Assembly (NCBI GenBank): GCA_025350525.1
Contig: JANXXR010000502.1
Span: 1 to 34,901 of the forward strand
DNA length: 34,901 bases
Source of the DNA: Deltaproteobacteria bacterium
GTDB lineage: Bacteria; Myxococcota; Myxococcia; Myxococcales; 40CM-4-68-19
Direction of reading: 5' to 3'
The position numbers and the translations under genes were made by a program. The notes under the pieces are model-generated. The model saw only the letters and a program-made list of their open reading frames with translations. It was not told the origin of the DNA and searched no databases. This document shows, one piece after another, positions 19,212 to 26,635 of this stretch. Every line of letters begins with the position of its first letter. The first letter of the stretch is position 1.

Positions 19212-20459
19212 GTGACCGAATCCTGGGGGCGCTATCCGGCGGCGGCGCACGCGGCCGAGATCCCGATCGCTTGGCGCTCCGAGGCGCGCCTTCCGCCGCA
19301 GCGCCCCGTGCTCGCCTTCGGGCAGGGCCGCAGCTACGGCGACGCCTGCCTCAACGACGGCGGCACGCTGCTGCACACCTTTGGGCTCGACCGCTTCATC
19401 GACTTCCAGGCCGGCGTGCTGCGCTGCGAGGCCGGCGTCACGCTGCGGCAGATCCTCGACTTCGCCGTTCCCCGCGGCTGGTTCCTTCCGGTGGTGCCCG
19501 GCACCGAGCAGGTCTCGGTGGGCGGCGCCATCGCCAACGACATCCACGGCAAGAACCACCACCGGGCGGGTACTTTTGGGGGGCACGTCCGGCGGCTCGA
19601 GCTGGTGCGGAGCGACGGGCGCGTCGAGTGCGCGCCGGGAGATCCGCTCTTCGCCGCCACCGTCGGTGGGCTGGGGCTCACCGGGCTCGTCACCTGGGCG
19701 GAGATCGCGCTCATGCCGGTGCCGGGCCCGGCCATCGAGGTCGAGTCGATTCCCTTCGCCGGGCTCGACCAGTTCTTCACCCTCTCCGACGAGAGCGACG
19801 CGCGCAGCGCCTATACGGTGGCGTGGCTCGACGTGCTCTCGGCCTCGCACCGCGGCATCTTCTTTCGCGGCGACGCGGTGGAAGGCGGGGCCCGCCCGCC
19901 GCGCCTCCGGGCCTCGGTGCCCTTCGACCTGCCGCTCGTCAACGGCTTCACCGTCCGCGCCTTCAACGCTGCCTACTCCGCGGCGAACCGGCTCGCCGCC
20001 GGACGAAAGCGCGTGCACTACCGTCCGTTCTTCTTTCCGCTCGACGGCATCGGCCGCTGGAACCGCCTCTACGGAAAGCGCGGCTTCCTCCAGTTCCAGT
20101 GCGTGGTGCCCACCCGCGACGGCATCCGCGCCATCCTCGACGCAGCGGCGCGGCTCCACGCCGGCTCGCCCATCACGGTGCTGAAGAAGTTCGGCGACCT
20201 GCCCTCGCCGGGGATGCTCTCGTTTCCGCGCCCGGGCTTCACCGTCGCCATCGACCTCGCCAACCGCGGCGAGGAGACCTTCGCCCATTACCAGCGGCTC
20301 GAGCAGCTGGTGATGGTCGCCGGCGGAGCGCTCTATCCGGCCAAGGACGCGCGCATGTCCGCCGAGAGCTTCGCGCGCTCGTATCCGCGGGTGGCGGAGT
20401 TTACGCCCTTCGTGGACCCGGCCTTCTCCTCCTCCTTCTGGCGCAGGGTCTCGCGATGA
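19212..20459 (+). CDS. dprE1: FAD-dependent decaprenylphosphoryl-beta-D-ribose 2-oxidase-like (DprE1)
   Basis: GQGRSYGDACLNDGG...VPGTEQVSVGGAIANDIHGKNHHRAGTFGGHVRRLELVRSDG...GGLGLTGLVTWAEI...GALYPAKDARMSAESF; closely resembles mycobacterial DprE1 motifs. Confidence 0.88.
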   Translation: MTESWGRYPAAAHAAEIPIAWRSEARLPPQRPVLAFGQGRSYGDACLNDGGTLLHTFGLDRFIDFQAGVLRCEAGVTLRQILDFAVPRGWFLPVVPGTEQVSVGGAIANDIHGKNHHRAGTFGGHVRRLELVRSDGRVECAPGDPLFAATVGGLGLTGLVTWAEIALMPVPGPAIEVESIPFAGLDQFFTLSDESDARSAYTVAWLDVLSASHRGIFFRGDAVEGGARPPRLRASVPFDLPLVNGFTVRAFNAAYSAANRLAAGRKRVHYRPFFFPLDGIGRWNRLYGKRGFLQFQCVVPTRDGIRAILDAAARLHAGSPITVLKKFGDLPSPGMLSFPRPGFTVAIDLANRGEETFAHYQRLEQLVMVAGGALYPAKDARMSAESFARSYPRVAEFTPFVDPAFSSSFWRRVSR

Positions 20460-21154
20460 AGATCCTGGTGCTGGGCGCGACCTCGGCCATCGCGCAGGCC
20501 GCGGCGCGCCTCTGGGCCGCGCGCGGCGAGGAGCTGCTGCTGGTGGCGCGCAACGGCGATCGGCTCTCGGCGGTGGCCGGCGACCTGCGCACCCGCGGCG
20601 GCACGGTCGAGACGCTGGTGCAGGATCTCGACGACGCCTCGCTCTACGGGCGCCTGGTCCGGCCGTTCGACCGGGTCCTGCTCGCGCACGGCGTGCTGGG
20701 CGATCCTGCCGAGGTGGAGCCCGCCGCCATCGAGAGGGTGCTGCGCACCAACCTGATCGGCCCCGCGCAGCTGCTCACCTTGATCGGGGAGCAATTGCCG
20801 CCCGGCGCGTGCATCGCCGCCCTCTCCTCGGTGGCGGGCGATCGCGGGCGCGCCAAGAACGGAATCTACGGCGCCTCGAAGGCCGGGCTCGACGCCTTCC
20901 TCTCCGCGCTGCGCCAGAAGCTCATCCGGCGCGGCGTCCGCGTCGTCACCCTCAAGCCCGGCTTCGTGGACACTCCGATGACTGCCGCCCTGCCCAAGAC
21001 GCCGCTCTTCGCCTCGGCAGAGTCGGTGGGCCGCGGCGTCGTCCGGGCGATGGAGTCGGGGGCGGACGTCGTTTACCTGCCTGGGTATTGGCGCATCGTC
21101 ATGTTTCTCATCCGCTCGCTGCCCGAGCGCATCTTCAAGAAGCTGTCGTTCTAG
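20456..21154 (+). CDS. dprE2: SDR oxidoreductase, DprE2-like
   Basis: MKILVLGATSAIAQAAARLWAARG...LSSVAGDRGRAKNGIYGASKAGLDAFLSALRQKLIRRGVRVVTLKPGFVDTPMTA...YWRIVMFLIRSLPERIFKKLSF; DprE2-like C-terminus. ATGA overlap with dprE1. Confidence 0.85.
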   Translation: MKILVLGATSAIAQAAARLWAARGEELLLVARNGDRLSAVAGDLRTRGGTVETLVQDLDDASLYGRLVRPFDRVLLAHGVLGDPAEVEPAAIERVLRTNLIGPAQLLTLIGEQLPPGACIAALSSVAGDRGRAKNGIYGASKAGLDAFLSALRQKLIRRGVRVVTLKPGFVDTPMTAALPKTPLFASAESVGRGVVRAMESGADVVYLPGYWRIVMFLIRSLPERIFKKLSF

Positions 21155-21174
21155 ACTGCGCGTTCTAGACTGCG
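21147..21174 (+). repeat. 14-bp exact tandem duplication at the dprE2/ubiA junction
   Basis: CGTTCTAGACTGCG x 2 (21147-21160, 21161-21174). Confidence 0.95.
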
Positions 21175-21177
21175 CCC

Positions 21178-22065
21178 ATGAATCCCTCCCTGGCCCGTAG
21201 TCCCGCGCTCCTCGAGGCGATGCGCCCGCGGCAGTGGATCAAGAACGTCTTCGTCCTCGCCGGCATCGTCTTCGCCGGGCGGCTCTTCGATCGCGCCGCG
21301 GAACTTCGCGTCCTGGCCGTCTTCGCCGTCTTTTGCGCGGCGGCGAGCGCGGTCTATCTCGCCAACGACGTCGCCGACCGGAACTCCGACGCGCACCATC
21401 CGCAGAAGCGGCTGCGCGCCATCGCCTCTGGGCGCCTCTCACCGCGCCTCGCCGCCGCCGCCTGCGTCGTGCTGGCCGCTGCCGCGCTGGCCGGGGCCGC
21501 GCTGCTCAACCGCGCCACGCTCGCCATCGTGGCGGGCTACCTCCTCTCGACCTTCGCCTACAGCTTTGGCCTGAAGCGCGTCTACCTGCTCGACGTGATG
21601 ATCGTCGCCTTAGGCTTCGTCCTGCGCGCCGCCGCGGGCGCCGCCGCCATCGACGCCGAGATCTCGCCCTGGCTCCTGGTCTGCACCTTCCTGCTCGCGC
21701 TCTTTCTCGCCCTGGGCAAGCGCCGCGCCGAGCTGGTGCTGCTGGGCGAGACGGCGCAGAGCCACCGCGCCGCGCTCTCGCACTACCAAAAGCCCCTGGT
21801 GGACAGCTGGCTGACGGCGCTCTCGGGGGCGGCCATCGTCTCCTATGCGCTCTATACGCAGTCGCAGCGGACGGTGGAGCACTTCGGGACCACCAACCTT
21901 TTATACACAGTACCCTTTGTGATCTACGCGCTCTTCCGCTACCAGCACCATGTCGTGCAGCTGGATGCCGGCGGCGATCCCGGCAACCTCATCCTGCGCG
22001 ATCGCGGCCTCTGGGTCGCGCTGCTCGGCTGGGCGGCGACGGCGGCGGTGGTGATCTACCGGTGA
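21178..22065 (+). CDS. UbiA-family decaprenyl-phosphate phosphoribosyltransferase-like protein
   Basis: LLEAMRPRQWIKNVFVLAGIVFAG...SAVYLANDVADRNSDAHHPQKRLRAIASG...LGKRRAELVLLGETA...NLILRDRGLW; Rv3806c-like signature. Confidence 0.88.
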   Translation: MNPSLARSPALLEAMRPRQWIKNVFVLAGIVFAGRLFDRAAELRVLAVFAVFCAAASAVYLANDVADRNSDAHHPQKRLRAIASGRLSPRLAAAACVVLAAAALAGAALLNRATLAIVAGYLLSTFAYSFGLKRVYLLDVMIVALGFVLRAAAGAAAIDAEISPWLLVCTFLLALFLALGKRRAELVLLGETAQSHRAALSHYQKPLVDSWLTALSGAAIVSYALYTQSQRTVEHFGTTNLLYTVPFVIYALFRYQHHVVQLDAGGDPGNLILRDRGLWVALLGWAATAAVVIYR

Positions 22066-22078
22066 GAGACGCGGTTCG

Positions 22079-23002
22079 CTATCGCTGGCGCTTGCCCAAG
22101 GCGTGCAGGACGTCGAGGAAGCCGGCTCCGGCGGCGCGCAGCTCGGCGAGCGCGTGCGATGGCTTTGCCTTGAGCAAGTCCAGCGGCGCCTTGAAGGCGA
22201 CCCGGTAGAGGATGGTCAGCGGCACCAGCGCCGCGACCTTGTAGAGCGGCTGGTGCAGGCCCACCGTGCGCAGGTGTCCGCGTCCAAGCAGGTAGCGCTG
22301 CTGGGGCGTGCCCCGGCCAAAGGTCGCGCTGAAGCGGTGGAGCGCCGTCGCCGCGCGGACGTACCAACTCGAGAAGCCGCGCCGGGACGCCCGCAGCGAG
22401 AGCTCCGCGTCCTCGTAATAGGCGAAGTAGGCGGGGTCGAAGAGCCCGATCTCGCGCAGCATCGAAGCGCGCAGCAGCGCCGCGCCGCCGCTCACTCCCG
22501 CGACCGGCCCGTCCTGCCTGGCCAGCGCCGCGAGCGGCACCCGGAAGTCGCGGTCCATGGCGCGCCCCAGCCTGTCGATGACGAGGCCGGTGGAGTTGAC
22601 CAGAGGCTGGTCGCGGAAGAGCAGGGTGCCGGTGAACAGCCCCGCCTGCGGCTGCGCCTGCGCGGCTTCCAGCAGGCGCGAGAGCCAGCCGGCTTCCAGC
22701 TCGACGTCGTTGTTGATGAGCGCGACGAAGTCGGCGCCCGCGTCCAGCGCTCGCCGCATCGCCTGGTTGTTGGCGCGCCCGTAACCGAGGTTGGTATCGA
22801 GCCTGAGGTGCTCCACCGAGGGAAAATCCTGCGCCAGGAGCGCGGCGGTGCCGTCGGTCGAGCCGTTGTCCACCACGACGACCTGCAGCCGCAAAGGACC
22901 CTGTTGCAAGAGCACCGCCCGCAGGCAGTCGGGCAAAAGGTGCGCTCCGTTCCAGGTGACGACGATGGCGTGCACCTGGGGCGCGTTGTTTGCTACATCC
23001 AT
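22079..23002 (-). CDS. Glycosyltransferase family 2
   Basis: VHAIVVTWNGAHLLPDCLRAVLLQQGPLRLQVVVVDNGSTDGTAALL...LGYGRANNQAMRRALDAGADFVALINNDVELE...GGAALLRASMLREIGLFDPAYFAYYEDAELSLRA. Confidence 0.92.
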   Translation of the reverse strand: MDVANNAPQVHAIVVTWNGAHLLPDCLRAVLLQQGPLRLQVVVVDNGSTDGTAALLAQDFPSVEHLRLDTNLGYGRANNQAMRRALDAGADFVALINNDVELEAGWLSRLLEAAQAQPQAGLFTGTLLFRDQPLVNSTGLVIDRLGRAMDRDFRVPLAALARQDGPVAGVSGGAALLRASMLREIGLFDPAYFAYYEDAELSLRASRRGFSSWYVRAATALHRFSATFGRGTPQQRYLLGRGHLRTVGLHQPLYKVAALVPLTILYRVAFKAPLDLLKAKPSHALAELRAAGAGFLDVLHALGKRQR

Positions 23003-23008
23003 CGGCGC

Positions 23009-24028
23009 TTGCCGTCCCTCATCGACGTCGGAATCAACGCTGCTCCTCTGGCCGCCGCCCGCACCGGGGTCGGGCGGTACATCGCGGGCCTGCTCGACGC
23101 GCTCGCGGCGCTGCGGCCCGAAGGCCTGCGGGCGCGTCCCCTCTTCCTTCCCGGCGCTCCCGCACGCGGGCTGCGCTCCGTGGTCAAGCGGCTTCCCTTT
23201 GCGTACGCCCTCGCCGAGGCGGGCCGCGCCGTGCTGCTGGAGCGCGAACGCCAGCGCGGGCTGACCGTCTATCACGAGACCAACCACGCTGCTCCGCGCT
23301 TTCGCGGGCCGGTGGTGGTGACCATCCACGATCTCTCGACTGTGCTGCACCCGGCCTCGCAGGAGTCGGCGCGGGCGCGGCATTTCTCCCGGGCGCTCCT
23401 CTTCCGGGCGCGGCTGGCGCAGCGGATCATCACGCCGACCGAAGCCATCGCCCGCGAGGTGGTCGAGCACCTCGGCGTCGAGGCCGCCCGAGTGCGCGCC
23501 ATCCACCACGGCATCGACGCGCGCTTCACTCCGGGCGAAGGGCCGCGCGGCGGCTTCGTGCTCTTCTCCGGCGCTGGAGGTCCGCGCAAGGGCCTCGACA
23601 CCCTGCGCGCCGCCATGCCCACGGGCGTCGAGCTGGTGCTGGCAGGCCCCGGCCACGCGGCCTCGTCCGGCGTGCGCGCTCCCGGCTACGTCTCGGAGGA
23701 CGAGCTTCTGGCGCTCTATCGACAGGCGGCGGTGCTGGTCCTTCCCTCGCTCTACGAAGGCTTCGGGCTCCCCCTCGCCGAAGCGATGGCCTGCGGCACG
23801 CCCTGCATCGCCAGCGACGATCCGGCGCTGATGGAAGTCGCGGGCGGCGCGGCGCTGCAGGTCCCGCGCGGCGACGCCACCGCGCTGCGGTCGGCGCTCT
23901 TGCGCGTGCTGGGCGACGACGGGCTGCGCGCGGAGCTCTCGGCACGCGGCCTCGACCGCGCCCGCGACTTCAGCTGGGCCACCTGCGCGGCCCGCCACCT
24001 CGAGGCCTACCGCGAGGCGGCGCGATGA
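23009..24028 (+). CDS. Glycosyltransferase family 4
   Basis: LPSLIDVGINAAPLAAARTGVGRYIAGLLDAL...VVVTIHDLSTVLHP...IITPTEAIAREVVEHLG...LYEGFGLPLAEAMACGTPCIASD; TTG start inferred. Confidence 0.88.
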   Translation: MPSLIDVGINAAPLAAARTGVGRYIAGLLDALAALRPEGLRARPLFLPGAPARGLRSVVKRLPFAYALAEAGRAVLLERERQRGLTVYHETNHAAPRFRGPVVVTIHDLSTVLHPASQESARARHFSRALLFRARLAQRIITPTEAIAREVVEHLGVEAARVRAIHHGIDARFTPGEGPRGGFVLFSGAGGPRKGLDTLRAAMPTGVELVLAGPGHAASSGVRAPGYVSEDELLALYRQAAVLVLPSLYEGFGLPLAEAMACGTPCIASDDPALMEVAGGAALQVPRGDATALRSALLRVLGDDGLRAELSARGLDRARDFSWATCAARHLEAYREAAR

Positions 24029-25122
24029 AGGTCGCCCTGGTCCACGACTGGCTCACCGGCCTGCGCGGCGGCGAGCGCGTGCTGGAGCAGCTCTGCCTCC
24101 TCTATCCGGAGGCGGACATCTTCACGCTGGTGCACGTGCCCGGGTCGTCCGGGCCCATCATCGGGCGGCACCGCATCACCGCGAGCTTCCTCGACCGCTT
24201 GCCGAAAGCGCAGTATCGAAATTACCTGCCGCTCTTTCCCGCCGCCATCGAGAGCCTCGACCTGCGCGGCTACCAGCTGGTCGTCTCCACCAGCCACGCC
24301 GTCGCCAAGGGCTGCAGGCCAGAGAAGGGCGCGACCCACGTCTCCTATATCCACACGCCGATGCGGTACGTCTGGGATCAGTTCGACGCCTACTTCGGCC
24401 CCGGGCGCGCCGGCGTCGTGACCCGGCTGGCCGCCCATGCGGTGGCGCCGTATCTGCGCAGCTGGGACGTCCGCTCGACGGCGCGGGCGCAGGGGCTCGT
24501 CGCCAACAGCCGCTTCGTCGAGGGCCGCATCCGGCGCTTCTGGAACCGCGAGACCGACGCGGTGGTCTACCCGCCCGTGGACACGGGGCGCTTCGTCCCC
24601 GCGGCGGAAGGCCCCGACGACTACGCGCTCATCGTCTCCGCGCTGGTGCCGTACAAGCGCATCGAGCTGGCGGTGCGCGCCTTCTCGCAGCTGAAGCGGC
24701 CGCTCTGGATCGCGGGCGACGGGCCGGAGCTCCCCCGCCTGCGCGCCCTCGCCGGGGACAGCGTCCGCTTTCTCGGCAGCGTCGCGGGCGAGTCGCTGCC
24801 CGGGCTCTATGCGCGGGCGCGCTTCTTCGTGCTACCCGGCGAGGAAGACTTTGGCATTGCCCCGGTGGAGGCGCAGGCCGCGGGCCGCCCGGTGCTGGCG
24901 CTGGGCCGCGGCGGCGCGCTCGAGACCGTGATCGACGGCGAGACCGGCGCCTTCTTCGCCGAGCCTACCGTCGAGTCGCTCATCGAAGGCGTCGCCGCCA
25001 TCGACAGGCTGCAGGCCGATCCCGCGCGGATCCGCGCCCACGCCGAGCGCTTCGACGTGCGCCGCTTCGGGCCTGAGCTGCGCAACGCGATCGACCGCAT
25101 CCGTGCTCTACTCCGCCCATGA
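24025..25122 (+). CDS. Glycosyltransferase family 4
   Basis: MKVALVHDWLTGLRGGERVLEQLCLLYPEADIFTLVH...HTPMRYVWDQFDAYF...NSRFVEGRIRRFWNRETDAVVYPPVDTGRF...PGEEDFGIAPVEAQAAGRPVLALGRGG; ATGA overlap with the preceding gene. Confidence 0.92.
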   Translation: MKVALVHDWLTGLRGGERVLEQLCLLYPEADIFTLVHVPGSSGPIIGRHRITASFLDRLPKAQYRNYLPLFPAAIESLDLRGYQLVVSTSHAVAKGCRPEKGATHVSYIHTPMRYVWDQFDAYFGPGRAGVVTRLAAHAVAPYLRSWDVRSTARAQGLVANSRFVEGRIRRFWNRETDAVVYPPVDTGRFVPAAEGPDDYALIVSALVPYKRIELAVRAFSQLKRPLWIAGDGPELPRLRALAGDSVRFLGSVAGESLPGLYARARFFVLPGEEDFGIAPVEAQAAGRPVLALGRGGALETVIDGETGAFFAEPTVESLIEGVAAIDRLQADPARIRAHAERFDVRRFGPELRNAIDRIRALLRP

Positions 25123-25820
25123 TCCTGCTCGACCAGCTCTGGCAGAAGTACGCGGCGCAGGTGCCGTACGCGCGGACCTTCGTGCAGCTGGCGCACGGGA
25201 AGTTCAGCAACGACCACGTCGCCTTCCGCTCGCTGGATCTGCGCCCCATCGCCCGCGTCTTCGAGGAGCTCGGCTGGAAGCGGGCAGGGGAGTACGACTT
25301 CCCCGAGACGCACCTGAACGCCATCCACCTCGTCAAGCCCGGCGAGCCGCGCGTCTTCGTCAGCGAGCTGCGCATCAAAGAGCTGTCGGCGCGGGCCCGC
25401 GAGATCCTGGCGCAGCTTCCGCCCGACCCGCCCTACGACGGCAGCGCCGGCTGGTTTTGCGGCCCGGACTTGCGCCCGCGCGAGGACGAGCTGCTCGAGC
25501 TGGAGCGCGAATCGCAGTACGGCGCCTGGCTCTTGCTCTTCGGGCGCGAGGTCAACCACTTCACCGCCAGCGTGCCCGACGTCGCCGAGTGGCAGCGCAA
25601 GATGCGGGAGGCGGGAATTCCCATGAAGGACGAAATCGAGGGCGCGCCCGGCGCCGGACTGCGCCAGACCGCCACCCGCGCGGCTCCGCGCCGCGTGCAG
25701 CTCCGCGAGCGCGAGCGCGACTGGCCCTATGCCTATCTCGAGATCGCCGAGCGCAACGGCGGCTTCGACGGCTTCGTCGCCGCCCAGGCCAGCCAGCTCT
25801 TCGACATGACCCGCCGTTGA
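25119..25820 (+). CDS. DUF1338-like (2-oxoadipate dioxygenase/decarboxylase-type) protein
   Basis: MILLDQLWQKYAAQVPYA...NDHVAFRSLDLRPIARVFEELGWKRAGEYDFPETHLNAIHL...FVSELRIKELS...VNHFTASVPD; matches the DUF1338 pattern from memory. Confidence 0.65.
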   Translation: MILLDQLWQKYAAQVPYARTFVQLAHGKFSNDHVAFRSLDLRPIARVFEELGWKRAGEYDFPETHLNAIHLVKPGEPRVFVSELRIKELSARAREILAQLPPDPPYDGSAGWFCGPDLRPREDELLELERESQYGAWLLLFGREVNHFTASVPDVAEWQRKMREAGIPMKDEIEGAPGAGLRQTATRAAPRRVQLRERERDWPYAYLEIAERNGGFDGFVAAQASQLFDMTRR

Positions 25821-25892
25821 GATCCGGGGACACCATACGCAACTCCGACCTTCGGGAGATCCGGGGACACCATACGCAACTCCGACCTTCGG
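25819..25892 (+). repeat. Exact 2 x 37-bp direct tandem repeat
   Basis: GAGATCCGGGGACACCATACGCAACTCCGACCTTCGG at 25819-25855 and 25856-25892; each copy ends with a mini hairpin CCGA-CCT-TCGG. Confidence 0.97.
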
Positions 25893-25984
25893 CTCCGCTG
25901 CTGCTGACGTCGTGCGCTCGAGAGTCTCCACGCGACGGGTGGCCGCGCGCTTGGGCCGGTGGTCCGCCTGCAAAGGAGGAAGTC

Positions 25985-26365
25985 ATGAAAAAGATCTGCG
26001 CCCTCGCTGCGGTGCTCCTCTGCGGGTGCTGGGAGACCGGCTTCTCCTGGTCAGTCTCTGGCACGGCGCGCGACGCACGGTCGGGCGCGGCGGTCTCCGG
26101 CGCCCTGGCCGTCATCCGCTGCGCCGGTGTGGCCGGCGCCGGATACGACTCTTCGGACTTGGAGGCGCAAGACTCGAACTCGCTCACCGACAGCGCCGGG
26201 CGCTTCGGCCTCTCGTCCCTGGGCGACGGCCCGCACCTCGGCTGCGAGCTGCAGCTCAGCGCCGCCGGGTACCAGAACTGGTCCGGAGCGCTCTCGCAGG
26301 CGTGCCAGACGCAGGCCAGCGGCCGCTGCCAGAAGGCGCAGGTGGAGGTCGCGCTCTCGCACTAG
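25985..26365 (+). CDS. Putative lipoprotein with carboxypeptidase-regulatory-like domain
   Basis: MKKICALAAVLLCGCWETG (lipobox LLCGC); SVSGTARDARSGAAVSGALAVIRC...SLTDSAGRFGLSSLGDGPHLGCELQLSAAGYQ; strong SD AAAGGAGG. Confidence 0.75.
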   Translation: MKKICALAAVLLCGCWETGFSWSVSGTARDARSGAAVSGALAVIRCAGVAGAGYDSSDLEAQDSNSLTDSAGRFGLSSLGDGPHLGCELQLSAAGYQNWSGALSQACQTQASGRCQKAQVEVALSH

Positions 26366-26389
26366 GACCGCTGACTCGAGTGGAAGCGT

Positions 26390-26560
26390 TCAGCGAAAGG
26401 GAGCGAAGTCGACCGAAAGCAAGAGCGCCACCGTGCCCACCGACTGGTCGGACTTCGCCGGAATTTCGGTCGACGCGCTGGTGTATGCGGGCCGCTCGGC
26501 CTGGCTCCAGAGCGTCCACTGCAGCGAGAGCCCCAGCGAGGCAAGCCCGGTAGCGATCAT
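26390..26560 (-). pseudogene. Possible remnant of an outer-membrane/secreted protein C-terminus
   Basis: Reverse strand: MIATGLASLGLSLQWTLWSQAERPAYTSASTEIPAKSDQSVGTVALLLSVDFAPFR*, alternating beta-strand-like residues. Confidence 0.3.
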
Positions 26561-26635
26561 GCCCGGCCGACCCCCTCGCGCGGCGGGTGGCCACACTCTT
26601 GCGCCGCCCGCCTGGTATTGCTAGGCCAACCCGCG

